NCBI RefSeq assembly: GCF_018139145.2
Contig: NC_059479.1
Coordinates: forward strand, 5,890,001 to 5,954,000
Length of the DNA: 64,000 nt
Direction: 5' to 3'
DNA from: Gymnogyps californianus
Taxonomy: Eukaryota; Chordata; Aves; Accipitriformes; Cathartidae
Positions 38,501-52,408 of this stretch are shown here, one piece after another (position 1 is the stretch's first letter; each line of letters starts with the position of its first letter). A program made the position numbers and the translations under genes. The notes below the pieces were generated by a model that had not been told where the DNA came from, did not search any database, and worked only from the letters and a program-made list of their open reading frames with translations.

Positions 38501-39047
38501 GACAGCGCTTTACCTATTAAGACAATCTGTAGGGGAGAGACTTGAGGAAAGTAGTTCAGAAAGTTTTTTGAAAAAATGACCTATTTTGAAAAAGTTACAT
38601 TTTTCAAATCATTTAAGGAGAAGACTTAGTTAATGCTACTTAATCAAAGTTCTCTGCAAATAACTTAAAGGTGACAGGTCAGCAAAGACAAGCTTATTTA
38701 AAGGCTGTATTTTAAGATTTAAAATGCTAAGAGTCTTACCAAGTTTAATCTGCTAAGAATTATAATAAAGTATAAGAGAAGTTCAAACCTTATTTATTTC
38801 AAGATCAGATTTATTATTTTTTTAAGACCTTGCAGGCAAAGAAACAGACAAGAATTAACACAGCAACTATTTCTCTAAAAGCATGCAGCCTATCTACACT
38901 GGTGGTCGGATGATGATTGGTCATTTCTGTTATCCAGAATATTTAGGATTTCTGATTGATAGTTCTCCATGGTCTAAATGAGTTTCTATGGTTTAGGCAG
39001 CTGAAATTATTTGCTTTCAAAGTTGTTTTTTTTTTAATATAGACATG
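35541..39047. other. Unique sequence, no gene seen
   Basis: No frame exceeds 79 codons and none has a domain. A two-copy tandem duplication of about 17 bp ('ttgctttgcttttgctg') lies at about 37368-37402 and an A run at 37798-37811. acatg at 39043-39047 is the left duplication of the next LTR. Confidence 0.55.
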
Positions 39048-39458
39048 TGTCCTGGTTTCAGCTGGAATAGAGTTAATTTTCTTCCTAGTAGCCGGTATAG
39101 TGTTATGTTTTGGATTTAGTATGAGAATAATGTTGATAACACAGTGATGTTTTTACTTGTTGCTAGGTAGTGTTTATACTAAGTCAAGGATTTTTCAGCT
39201 TCTCATGCCCAGCCAGCAAGAAGGCTGGAGGGGCACAAGAAGTTGGGAGGGGACACCGCCAGGACAGCTGACCCAAACTGGCCAAAGGGGTATTCCATAT
39301 CATATGATGTCATGCCCAGTATATAAACTGGGGGGAGTTGGCCGGGAGGGGCAGATTGCTGCTCAGGAACTAACTGGGCATTGGTCAGCAAGTGGTGAAC
39401 AATTGCACTGTGCATCGCTTGTTTTGTATATTCTAATTCTTTTAGTATTATTATTGTA

Positions 39459-39492
<34 letters not shown>

Positions 39493-39663
39493 TTTCCTTC
39501 CTTTCTGTCCTATTAAACTGTCTTTATCTCAACCCATGAGTTTTTGTGTGTGGTGGGTTTTTTGTTGTTTTTTTTCTGGTTCTCTCCCCCGTGCCACTGG
39601 GTGTGGGGGAGTGAGCGAGTGGCTGCGTGGTGCTTAGTTGCCGGCTGGGGTTAAACCATGACA
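39048..39663 (+). mobile_element. Solo LTR A4, avian ERVL-type, plus strand
   Basis: Starts tgtcctggtttcagct and ends ggttaaaccatgaca. It is flanked by an exact 5-bp duplication, acatg (39043-39047 and 39664-39668). It has a CRE-like TGATGTCA (39305-39312), a TATAAA box (39322-39327), an ATT microsatellite (about 39449-39493), an intact ATTAAA poly(A) signal (39512-39517) and a T/G-rich stretch near 39540-39576. It is among the best preserved copies in the window, with both flanks, TATA and poly(A) intact. The 100-codon frame at 39157-39459 has a close match in A2 (22737-22976) and, in reverse, in A3, simply because the LTR sequence is shared. Confidence 0.92.
39305..39327 (+). promoter_or_regulatory. 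LTR A4 core promoter: CRE-like site plus TATA box
   Basis: TGATGTCA differs from the CRE palindrome by one base and is followed by TATAAA nine bases on, as in A2 and A3. Confidence 0.6.
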
Positions 39664-41300
39664 ACATGACATGACATAACATCTGTAAATATGCTGCAAC
39701 ACTGTGCTAATTCCAAGTTCTTCTTGGTTGTAAATTTATTTTTTAAATAGCTGTTGCTGTAGTTTGAAATGAAAACAGTGACCTTAACAAGCACTATCAT
39801 TATCATGCCTTCAAGGGACTTATACACACTCCTATTCACTCTGATATGCTATATGTGAATAGCTTGGTGTTCTGGGCCTATTATTTTGCTGAAGTCACTG
39901 AAAAAAAGGGGCTATGCATTGCCCTGTGTTGCTTTCTTCAGACGCATTTCATAATAAACCACTGCACAGTAGGATTCTGATTTCACGTTAGTAATTGGAA
40001 TGGTATTTTAATTAAAATTGTGCACCTAGAACTTTACTTTTCCTATGTCAGAGTTGCATGGTGAATATGTAATTGAGGAACAAAGCCCAAGTGGTTTTCT
40101 ACTTTTTATTAGGGTAAGAAAGAAGTGAAGGCTATCCAGTGAAGGCATTACAGACTCCTGGAAGGAGAGAGAGTTCATTGCTGTAACCTGGTGCTCACAG
40201 CTGAGAAAGGAGAAAACATCAGCTAATGAAATGGAGTGAACCACAAGTTCAAAATTCTAAAGAAGACTTGACATAACCACTGATATATTACTAGCCTAAA
40301 TCCAAAATATAACTCAGCCTTGCAGTCAGGTCTGTGAGAGTGACAGGATCTGAATGCCCTTTTTATATCTGAACGCTATTTGAATAACAACAAGTTCAAT
40401 AAGGAAAGAGTGGGGTTCTGAGAGAGGGGAAAGATTGCACCATTGTGCATTCTCTAAGTCAGTGCTATCCCAGCAAAAAATAATCGAGGACACATTTTAG
40501 ATCCATTTGAAGATTTGTGAGGCATATGTGTCAAGCATATTAAGAACAAAGCAGCAAATCCAGACAGCTTTTAAATACCAAATGATGTGCTTTAGTTTAG
40601 AATGAAGCAATCGGTGTTCGGAGAATGCTCTTGATAACACTGTCTCTCCTTCTGGAAATTACCCATTCAGTGCAGGAAATTTCTGTTTGATTATTTCTAC
40701 AGGTAAACATTGTATTTATTACATTCAGAAAACAACAGGAATTTACATAGCTGAGTCTACACATACTCTTGTAGCATTTTCCTTCTCCTTTACATTTATA
40801 ATAAACATGAATTATATATGGAGACAGCCATGCTTTGTTTAAACTGCTACACTAAGTACTCCTTGACAGCAGTAAATCAATGGTTTGCTTTCTTATACAT
40901 TTGAATGAATGTAATAACTGGAATAAACAATTAATCTGATGGATACACAGGAACTCTCTGCAGCTAAGTAGAACTAAAAGAATAATACTGTTCCATTGTT
41001 CATACATGTGTCATTTGTTGATGATCACACATTATTGACTTTGTGTATTATTTGTCTAATTATTTGATTCTCAAAGTTATTTTGAATAACTTATTCAACG
41101 TTCACTTAAACTGATGTCCAAAAAAATTCTTTTCTCGATCTCCAACTAATGAGACAATTAAAATCAGCTTTGGAAGCTATTAACCAGATTCCACTTTCTG
41201 GTTTTGCTACCTAATTAAATCTAATGCTCCTGGTATTACAGTGACACTCAGGCACTTAATGTGTTAATATTTTTAAAAAAGAATGCCAGTATTTGTATAA

Positions 41301-41370
41301 AATATATACACATACATACATATATATGAGATACTAAACATATATATATACATATATATATATATAAAAA
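41301..41370 (+). repeat. TA/CATA microsatellite
   Basis: Alternating TA and CATA units with one short interruption (gagatactaaa) at about 41328-41338. Confidence 0.9.
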
Positions 41371-44300
41371 ATACTAAAATACCAATGACTACTTGCTTAC
41401 TAACTTTAAAGACCAGCATGAGCTCCAGTTGGGCTATAAGGATCTTTGGATGAATCAGGAGACAGTAAGTGAGTGAAATTGTTCAGAAGAGCTTTCATTA
41501 GGCTTCTGCTACCTGGTGCCCTGAAGGTGTCATGGACATCATTAAATTAATGGAGGAAACAAGAATGGCTGCACAGTGACATTCTGTGGACAAGCATGAA
41601 ACATTAGATAATAAACTTGCAGAGCTTGTTCCATTTTGTATCTCCTCATTTTAGAAATGGAGGAATTGGAACCACTTACGTGAGAGAAAGAAATGCTTGG
41701 TGGAATGTTCCTGTTCCTGTTTCTCTGTCTTCCTTGCTAAGTGAAATCAAGGAACAAGGAAAATGATTTCTTTAGGACTATTACCCATTGTGCTTACTGA
41801 AGCTCATGGATTTCTTCATTAAGTGCAGAGATGCTGGATAAGTTCTGGAAAAATGCTGATTAGGATTGGCCTTGCACATACCCAGACCTGATTGTTGTCT
41901 ACCCAGACAGTAAATGCAGTCACTTGACGTCCTAGGCAAACTGTTTACTATAGTTTAAGGACTGCAACAAGGAACCAAGACAAGTGGACCTTACATCTAG
42001 GGAGAAAAAATTAGGTATTTCTCCCCCATGAAGCTTCTGCTTTCTCCAGTATAGCCTACATTCTTACATTAAGAATGTTAATCATAACTTATGCAACCAC
42101 ATAACTGAGATCAATGCATGGAAGACATTCTTGGTTTCTGTCTGAGGCTGACAGTGACCAAATCTGTTTGGGACAGGATGAGTCCAAAGGCATGAGCTTG
42201 CCTTTGGGAAGCAAGAGGCTTAATTGATAGCAGTACTGTGAAAAATGTTTTTCTTTGCTTTCTGCCAACCCTGTGAAAGGATTATGAATAGTTTGTGTGC
42301 AGCCAGTGGTATTGATGTTTAAATGATCAAAAACTCGGCTTTGAACATTTTTGTCTTGAGGCCTGAATAATTTCTTATACTTTTTCAAAAATGAAACCAA
42401 GCCATTGTATAGCTGCTGAAGAAAGGCAAAACAAGCTCCTGTGGATGGACACATATGTTAAAAAAATAAAAATCCCAGAGTCATTGCAATGTTTAGAACT
42501 ATGTAAGACTTCTCCTAGAAGAGACTTCAGTTGCAGTGCAGTCTAATTGGAAAATAACCTAACTAAAAGCCTGATTCTGCTTTTTAAGTTTCCATGACTA
42601 AATGGAAGAGGTAGGGCAGCCTTCTGAGAGATTCTAGGTCTCCATCTTAGGTAGCTGAAGTCATTCAGCATCACGGGAACAAATACACCCTACTTATTGC
42701 AGTTATCTTTGGCTATGTATGCAAGAAGTGATTAAGACAGACACTTGCTATAGTCCAAGACTGTATGAAGGAGAGGGAGGAGGGAAATCACATGGTAAAC
42801 ACCAACCAGGCAAATCTCCACATGCTAAATGGTGAATAATTTGTCTTAGGCTACAGTTTCCCATGCTATACCACCATGTGCTGGACACAGCAAGATTTGA
42901 GTCAGGCACATTTTATGTATTTTGTTTGCTTGTTTGCATTGTGTTCTGTGCGTGGGAAGGATGAGCCAAAGAAGTTTTTTTACAAAACTGAAAAATGATG
43001 GAAAGCATTCTTTAAATTTAAACTTTAAAATTAAGAGGTACAGTGGTGTTGCAGTTAAGGAATCTTTTCTCTTAAAATGTTGAAGAGCTGTCTTTGGACA
43101 TGTGCCTTTCCCTGTGGTCCTTCCTAACTTCACCAGGAATGTATAGCTGCATCCTCAACCAAGTTTTCTTCACAGAAAGCCAAGTACAGAAAGCAACCGT
43201 CCCCAAGGACCTCCTGTCATCAAACTAGAAGTCAGCCTGAATTTCCCCACCCATCCTCTTGCTATTCTTCAGCAGCTCCATAAGCATGTCCTGAACATTC
43301 AGGAAGACAACATATTTCTACCCTCTCCCATCCAACTTGCCAACACTACTGAGAAACATAAGGCTGCTTTTCATTTGACAGCAGTGTCATCTGCTGTAGA
43401 AAACCCATGTGAACAAGAAATTGAGTCTGTGACACAAGCGTTCAGGTTTCTCATAGTTGCTGAGAATTATTATTCTGTCCTGCTATGCGCTGAGGCCGTG
43501 GGCACAAAGCCTGGCTCTGCAGCAGCCTGCTTAAAGTAGGGTTGCCTGCAAATCTAGAGTTCTAGACTCTGGATTTCAGTTGGTGCCTAGCATGCAGATC
43601 AGTCAAGATTTTGTAAATTCAGGCATATAAATTGAAGAGCCTGAGCCAACAGCTGACATACAAGTCATCTGCTCTCTCCTGGATTTCAGCACACTGGATA
43701 TGAAACCACTTACTTCTTCCATCAAAACAAGGTTTCTGACCTTTAAGTGTCTTTTTTTGTAAAATCTTGGCTAGCAGTCCCAAAAGGTAGCTGAAACAGT
43801 GTAACACACCTGAAATTTGAAGGTTTGTCTCATGTTTAAGTAAGTTAAACCTCCAGAATCTAAACCATTTTCAGTTTTAGTTTGTAAATAGCAATAAAGG
43901 ATGAGTTTGTGTAGGAATAGTCCACAAACCTAGCTGTTTGTCTTTTTGTAATTAAGCGAAAAGCTAGATTTATAGGAAAAAACAAAAATATATTATTTTT
44001 TCCTACATGTTTTGGCTTTCTGTCTCAGAAACGAGCAGATCCAGTGGACACTAGTATCCATGGTTAGGGGAGGGGGAATGCAGCTTCTCAAAAACTAATT
44101 TTATTTTTTGGCAGATCCTTTTAACACCTGAGGTAAAAGTAGATTAGAATAAGCTCTGCATCAATGTAGAGGTTAAGATGGTAAAAGATTTTTTTTATTA
44201 TTATAAAAGATATTTCCTGAGCTATCTAATTTAAAGAAGTTATCTGTTCCACAGATGTAATATTGCACTTAAATAGGAGCCCAGATTTTAGATAAAAATT

Positions 44301-47300
44301 TGCTTCATACCCCAAAGTCAGAACTGACTCAAATACCTCACATATTACTAAAAACTACTCCTTTTTGAAGCATCCTGGAATGCAGATATTACAGTTTTAC
44401 TCTTTACATCCAGAAAGGGTTGTATGTTTGGGGAGGATGGGGCAGAGCATGCCACAGATTCCTTCTACTAGGAAGAAATAGCATTATTAAGTTAGTTGTT
44501 TCCTTGGTAATATTTACGAATAACCACACAAACTCCTCTACTGGTGAAAGAAACATCAAGAGTTGATTAATTTCAGCCTTTTTTTCTCTTTTAAATTCTT
44601 CTCTTACATCGCTTTTCCTTGTACTAGCTAACAATTTGTTCATATTGTTTAGATCTTCCTGCCTGCTTTTTTTGGTTTTGTCTTCCCCTAAAGCTACACT
44701 AAACCAACAAACTTGTGAACTCTTTTGCCTAACATGTGCTTTTATTTCAGGTCTATCACCTATTAATATGTACCCCAAATAGGGGTTGGAGTGTTGGAGT
44801 TTATCATGCCCCAAAACAACAGCAAGATGATTGCAGATCAAAAATCCCTACAGCCTGGATTTTCTTCATGCCAGTATATTAAAAACTGGATAGAAAAAAC
44901 CCCAACAAACCCTCTTCATTTTGTCCTTGAAACCTCACAGAGAGCGCTACTTCATGAAAGCAACAGAAGTATTTTTCCCGTAACTGACAACAGGCCTGTG
45001 TCACTTGCTATAAGGATCTGATGCACTTTAATTCTTAAGGTTATTCACTGTATTTCCACTTACTGAGGCACTTATGCTCTCTCTCTGTGCCTCTTGTGCT
45101 GTCATACACATTAGCGTGCTTATAAATGCAAGTGGGCATACCTAGCTGAACTACTACTATCAAAAGATAATCTTCCATTTTAGTTTTAGGCTATGCTAAA
45201 AGTTTCTTAGAAATTGTCATAAATACACAGCATGCTGAAGTGGCCACAGTCACCAAATGCATAATTAAATGTCTCATTTTTAATAATAATTTTAACACTT
45301 AGTCCTTCATTTGGTAACATAAGAAGGTATGGTAACTCATGTATTTCTCCAAATTACTCAAAGTCAAATGGACATTTCATTGAAAAAGTCTACTTGAAAA
45401 GTATGAGAAGCTGGCCAGTTAAAAACTTCCAAAGGTAAACTTTTGCTTGTTTGTGAAAACATAATTACCAAGTGAGAGAGATGATGTAAGTATGATGGTT
45501 GGATAAGGCTGATATGATTACCAAAAGCCAAATGACAATGAAAATAAAATAGAGCTTTGAATTAAGATGACCTAATTTTATTTCCCTTCTCCCACTGACT
45601 GCCTTTAATAACTTTTAAGGACAATGCTGTTCTGCATGACCACACCGGTATTGCATCCTCTTCTGAGATGTGAGTCCTCCTCTGCATTTTTTGTGAAATA
45701 TAGTGAAATTAAAATGACTGATAATTGAGTGTGTAAAACAGTTTGGCAGTCATGAAGGTGAGCCTGGTTTTGATACAGCCAAGAGACCTGCTGGCATTAA
45801 TTCTTCTTATACTAGGGGGAAAGAAAAAAGTCAATTCCCAGATAACATTTACTGGCTAATCTAAGGCCTGGGTGTCCTTACATTTTGTTTAACCTCTTTA
45901 CAGATGTTTGATGGAATGTGGACAGATAATTGAGTGCAAGATCAAGTCTTATTCCTGGAATGGCTTTTAGGGCTACTGAAGTAAATTTTCTCAGTCCAAT
46001 AACATCAAGAAAGCTTTAAGTAAATGGAACATCTCGTATTGTGGTCAAAGAGATATGAAACATAGCACTGTAATAACCAAGGCAGTCTTATTATCAAGAA
46101 CTATGCCAAAGGAAGCCAATAGCATTCTCATTTAAAAAAAAAAAAATATTGCAATCAGAATTCAGAAAGGGAAAATTGATTTCACTTTTTAAATCCATGA
46201 AACTGCATGCAGTAATAAAATGTGTTCAATCCAGTAGCGCCTAGTCACTATTTCCTCTTTCCTGTATACACAACGTACTCACTGTCTGCTTCAGTTCTGT
46301 TGAAGGTGATAATCACTTGCTGCCAAACCAAAAGGAAAAGCAAGCCGTTATTATTCTCATGGCAGCAACAGGATTTTTTGCAATGAAGAAGCTTGCGCAC
46401 TCCAATTATTTGACTTCCTGTCAGAAAACTACATGTTACTATGTTTGTTTTCTGCTTTCCAGTCAACGTGCTTACAGCACTGCATTTTCTAATCTTTCTG
46501 GTGCACAGGCTGACATTGCAGCACCACAGTATAGTCTGTTACCTTCTGTCACATCTGCTTAGATCTAAAGTAACATGTATATACTAAGACACAACCTGAT
46601 GAAACACAGCACATTGGCAACATAAAGTCATGCTCTTTCTTGGCCTTGGGGACAAGTGTAGAAACTGAAATTCCAATACAAAAGACGTTGCAGGCAATAG
46701 TGCATTTGTTTATTGGATTCATCGATTAGATGAGAATATTCCATTTTCAATAACGAAAAAAGTTAGTAATATTTAATGAAAACATTTGCTAAAATGTATG
46801 TTTTCAACATATGGTTTTTCTCATTGCCTATTTTGCGAATGTTAATGGAAAGTCATAAATGAACAGAAAGCCAATATCTAAGTCATTCCTGCTGCTTATT
46901 AGAAACCAATTCAATATGTGATTAAACACTGTACAAGCCTTGTTCTAATCCTACTCATGAAGTGAATTTTATTCTGTAGAAATAATTTTTCTGTAGAAAG
47001 ATCATATATAGAAAGCATGTCACGACAGATTTATCAACAAATTCAATTAAACTAAAAGCTAGAATGTCTGCACTAGCAAAATTGTACAAGAGAAATTACG
47101 TCATGAAGTTAATGATAATGTATTATGTCTACTGATGATCCAGCCTTCTGATTCCAGTTAAGACTTAAAAAGAGAAAAAAAACCCAAATCAGAATCCTTT
47201 GCTCTGTCAAAACACAAAAGAATATGACCCTTTTAAACTTAACACGAACTGAAGGCTCATAAAGATGTTACTAAAAAGAAATCGTAAGGTGTTTATTGTT

Positions 47301-50300
47301 GGTAGAGGATAATGGATGGGTATGTTCAGGAAATGAAGTTACTTCAGTGAGAGGGGTCTTCTCTGCAACCATGTAGCAGACCTTGCGTTGAATGGTTCAT
47401 TCATTGTCTTTTCCAAGTAGAAAAAATGTTCAAGTATTATAATTTCCATTTTCCCTGGTAGGGGATCAAGATGGGGGAGACACAGATCACAACTAATATT
47501 TATTAAAACCTTTTATTAATTAAGCTGGCATTATTAATAGAATCCAGCCTTTATTTTTAATTACAAATAACTATACATCCACTTACGCCCCAAACAGTTC
47601 AGTCATACACACACTCGCAGAAGGTGAGTCACCGTTATGTGGATGGAGCAAAGGGGAAGCCAACCACATGGAGAGCCACGGTAACATCAGCAGCTTCTAG
47701 GTAGGTGTGGAAGATGCTCAAGGGTGTGTGTGTGATATTGGCGTCTTCGTTTGAATACAGCAGCCACCACCTTCTTGGATGTGGTCCGAGTGATACGACC
47801 CATCGTTGATACTACTGTGTACTGGTGGCTTTGGACAAATTCAGCAGACTTTTGGCGTTTTATCCATTTTTGCAGGTTCAGCCAGACCATTAGTCTCCAG
47901 AGCTTATCAGACCTTGGAAAGCTTTTAAACACTATTCTCAACACATACTTTCACCCTCTTTTCACTATTTTCTGGTAGCTTCCTCTCCGTCCACACACAT
48001 AGGTACCTGTAAACCCATTTCACACAACTTCACGCAGAAGGGCGTGACACACGACTGAACTTTCAAAAGTGCATACATAAAATGCTATGATAACATTGTA
48101 TTCCTGCCAGGTTACGCACAGAGGGTGGAGATGCATATCCATATCTCGACTATCTGGACCATAGTGACAATGTTAATTTATGATCAAGATTAATTTTCCA
48201 TGGCCTGCTGGATTAACATATTTGCAGCCCATTTTTGGACAGGCACCTGAATTCAGATAACTCATGTATGCTGAAAAGCCTAGTAAGGAAAGAAAAAAAG
48301 CTGAATAGCTTCCATTTGAATTTATTTCTTCATTTTTAGGTTCAAGAGGGGGAAAACCCCCCCACCTATTGTATTTAACTATTAGGCATATCATTGATAC
48401 TTGAGAAATAAAGGACTCTCCTTTTCTGTTGGGGTACTGCTGGATCTTGACTTGCTCATAGTAGTCATTAGAAGAAGAAGAAAGTTGATTTTACTGTTTG
48501 AGCACTGGCTGCTTGTTATTTTTTCCATGTTGTGTACAGGTTGCTGTCTGTTTGTTAAAAGACAAAAGAAAATCAATACAGGTGTTGAAAAGGAAGCTTG
48601 TGTATTCAACTTTGCAAACAAAGTTCTTAAGCACCAAGAAAAGCAGTAATAGAAAAAATATGAATGCCAGACTTAATTACCACTGTACACATAAAGCAAT
48701 ATTGCTTTTTCAATGTATATGCTCTATGCTCTCAAGTATAGAGAACTGAGTGGAAAAAGCGAAAAAGTGTTTCCAAGGAAAATAAAAATGGACTGATAAC
48801 ATACATTTGCATTTCAGCTATGTTTATGTTCTTTCATTTAATACTGATGTATCATCTTAAATGATTTGTTGATACAGGGGAAAAGTAAGAGAGAAAAATT
48901 AATTCCTCATACTTAGAATATAAAGAAAAAGGTATGATTTTTATTTCCATTGTTGGCAAGAATTATTGAATGACCTGTATAATCTTCTAGGTTCTAGCTT
49001 CTGAATATTTCAGTGCATTCATGTGGGCATTCTGAAGATGAAGAAACTTTAAATAATTTATGATCCTCTCAGGAAAAAAAAAAAGGCGAGTCTGCAATCC
49101 TATGTTTTGGTGGTGTTTTTTTTTTTTTCTTTAAGCTAATTCTACAAGAGAAGTAAAACATGGATATATTCCCTGCCTGCTCCTGAATTAAGATACTGAT
49201 AAAAAAATAAACAGAGGTAACAAGCTGGATATTGAGTCACTAGACTGAGCGTAAATTAATTGTTTGGTTCTCTACTGTATTAATCTGTCTTCAAATTTCA
49301 CACTGATTTTCTCAGTGATTTATAATTAGTTATAAGAATATTTTTATATACCTTAATTGATATCACAATGCAGAAGGCTTAGAAAAAAATACAGAGAGTC
49401 TTTTCAGGTAAGAAGCAGAGCACATCATTCACCTGAGAAAAACATCTACTAAGAGTAGAATTAATGATGTCTAGTGCTAGGCTTTTCCAAGATTCCTGTC
49501 CCATTTCACGTATAATTTGTAAGTTGCTTGCCAAGACAGAGCTGCCCAGCACAATTAGACTTTCATGTACTAAAGAGAGCAGGAAGAGCTGCCAGCAAAA
49601 AAGACAAGCAAACCAATCCTAAAATATGTAACAGTTTGCTGGGAGGGTGAGAAAAGGTACATCTAAGGATGAGTTGGGGAAATAAAAAGCCACCTATGTG
49701 GTCTTGTGTTCATTGACACCATTTCACAGCCAATATGTAACAGGGGTGAAAAGAGGGAAGGACACGAGCTATTAGATATTGATATTTGCCAGTTCTGTAG
49801 CTTTCAATTACAGCCACTGGTGTCTACCTTGTAAACACTTAGATATTTAAAAGACGCAAGAGCGCAAATGTAAGAGTAATATGAGCTACTGTGATGGACT
49901 GTAAGAAGCTTTAATCTTCAGTTATCTTTCCCATTTCTTTGTCAATCTTCTGGTCCTTCTCCCACTTCCCCAACCTGCTCTCTTTTAGTGTTAAATCATT
50001 TAATTGTTGATACTAAATTCTCAGACAAGAAGTGAGCAGAAGGAGAGAAGCGTGTTCATAGTTGCTGTGGATATTTAAATAGGGAACACCAGAATTTAGA
50101 AACCAGTCAGAGAATAGTGCTTTGTAGATTAATGTAGAATCATACAGAGAAAGGTATTTGTGAGTGTGTGTGTTTTATGAAGAGTTTTGTTAACCTCTGT
50201 CTTTAAAAAGCTGACACCAAAGAGCCACAGTCTAGGCTTAGAATCTGTTTACTTTTTGGTGTACATCTACAAGTTGATTTTGCACAAAATAGCCATTACT

Positions 50301-50887
50301 TTGCTACTGTAAAACTAAAGGTTTTTGTTAGTGTTTTTTGAACACTCTTTACAATGAACACAAAAATAATTTTTCCACATCGCACTCAGCCCCAGCCAGC
50401 TTTAGCAGTTTCAGAGGTACCTTGGTAACATGCCACCAATATATACTGAAAAATGAGAGAAAATGCTCATCCAGAAATCCTTTTAATTCAAGCAATTAAA
50501 GAGGTACAGTTCTGAGCAAAGCAGTTGGTGTTTATACTTTACATATTATGCAATTAAAAAAAGAAATCAAAAGCTCTTCAGGACTGTGCTTATTTTTTTA
50601 GTGAAATCAATGTCAGCTTCTAGTTACTAATAAGAAACTCTCAATAACAGATCCTTGCAAAAAAGAAAAGTTATTTCAGCTTCAAGCTGATAAAAGGATT
50701 ATTAGAAAACAGCTCTGTGTTTGTGTGCATGTCTGAATGTTTAAACAATCTTGAAAAATAATACTTCGACATCATTCACCTCAAGCCCATATAAACAAGA
50801 CCGTCTTGTCCCACTAAAAGCAAATATATCTAAATGTGATGGATTCAGGAGTGTATCTTGGACTGATGATAATGGCTGTAATAAGCG

Positions 50888-50901
50888 CACACACACACAC
50901 A
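50888..50901 (+). repeat. Short CA microsatellite
   Basis: About seven CA units. Confidence 0.85.
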
Positions 50902-52380
50902 AATCATCCTTTTGAAACTATGATCATGCTAAGATCTTGTGAGAAGTTTTCATAGTATTTTTTTTTTATACCTACCCACTGCCAACTTATCATACTTGCT
51001 GGGATTTTCTGCAGTAGCATACTGCACACTATGCGGTAGACTTACTATGTAAAATACCAGCAAAAAAGGTTGACATAATGACTCATTACAATTTAAATCT
51101 TATTACACAAAGCTTCATTCAAGTCAATATACATAGTACAGAACTGCAGGGGTGCATTATAGCCTGGTGTGAGAGGAATGAGTCATGCAATTCTCATTAC
51201 GGTTAATAGAAGAACCACATCTATTGCCTCATGTAAAGCCCTGGAAGTGCACCTCGCAATGCATATTCAAATCACATTGGGCAGTGGCTACTCCAGTAAA
51301 CAGTCAAACTAAAATAGCTACATTTCAAACTTTAAAGTTCATCTGATTCAACATTTTTGGAAATGAAATTGCATTGTATTGATGACCTAGTGCAAATACA
51401 TCATTGGCAGTGATGATTACTCCTGATTGCCACAGGAATAAGTGGAGTCTTTCAGAAGCTTAAAAAGGGGGGGCATAAACCACATTAACACGGATCTTGT
51501 CTTTCGTCTCCTCTCGTTATCTTTATTGGCAGACTGCTAACTTTTCCCCTCCTAAACTCTTACAAACATTGTTGTCTGCACAGAAATGGTTATTACTGAA
51601 CCTGGCCACTCCCTTATTGAATTTTAGGATATATTTTTGATTTTTTTTTTATAAACTATGCTAGAAGACAGCTTATATACTTATGGTTTTAGTTGCTCAT
51701 TTTACTAATGGCTTGTTCCAGCTAATTAAAGGAAATCTCCAGGAAATCTCTTTCTTCTGATAAGTAGGTTGCACAAACAGCTTCAAGGAGAATGCATCCT
51801 TCCAGCCATAAATCTGTACTTATAACTGCCAAGTCTGTTTGCATAGTCTAGAGTGGTATGCTTGTAACGCCAGTCTTATTTTATTATTGTAGATTCATGT
51901 GCTGTTGAAAAGAGATATTTATTATTAATTATCGGGGATTTTTGAAAAAGCATCCTGTAAAATATTTTTAATTATGGACAATGTTACTGTAGATTATAAT
52001 CAGGCATAATTTTTACTGGAAATATCTACATCAAAAAGGATTGAATTCTCAAAAAAGTGCATCCTATCTTTCAAGTTAACAGAAGTGATTCTCTTTTTAG
52101 TGCTTCAGTGCAATTAAGGGATTTGATTTATGAATGTGAACTGCAAGATCCAGCTTATATTTCCAACTTTTTAATTTTTCCTGGTTTTTGCAGAAGATGA
52201 ACCCCCTAACTCAATTTTAATTCAGATAGCTTGCATTGCTTACGGAACTCTAAACTTTAAAAACAAAATCTCTAATTATCAGAGAGATATTTTGAAAAAC
52301 AAAATTGCATGTGCTGTGAAAGCAGAGTCTAACTCAAAAAACCAGACTTTATTAAAGATGAAAGCTATACAGAACGTGTG

Positions 52381-52408
52381 TTTGAATTCATTTGGAAATG
52401 AATTCAAA
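52381..52408 (+). repeat. Perfect inverted repeat, 13-bp arms
   Basis: Arms tttgaattcattt and aaatgaattcaaa are exact reverse complements separated by gg. It is not part of any repeat family I recognise and lies in unique sequence. Confidence 0.95.

Noticed and set aside
47687..47944. Minus frame containing MGRITRTTSKK, reminiscent of the start of a ribosomal protein (S17-like) retropseudogene
   Set aside because: The resemblance covers about a dozen residues and stops; downstream sequence does not follow the family and there is no poly(A) tail or flanking duplication.
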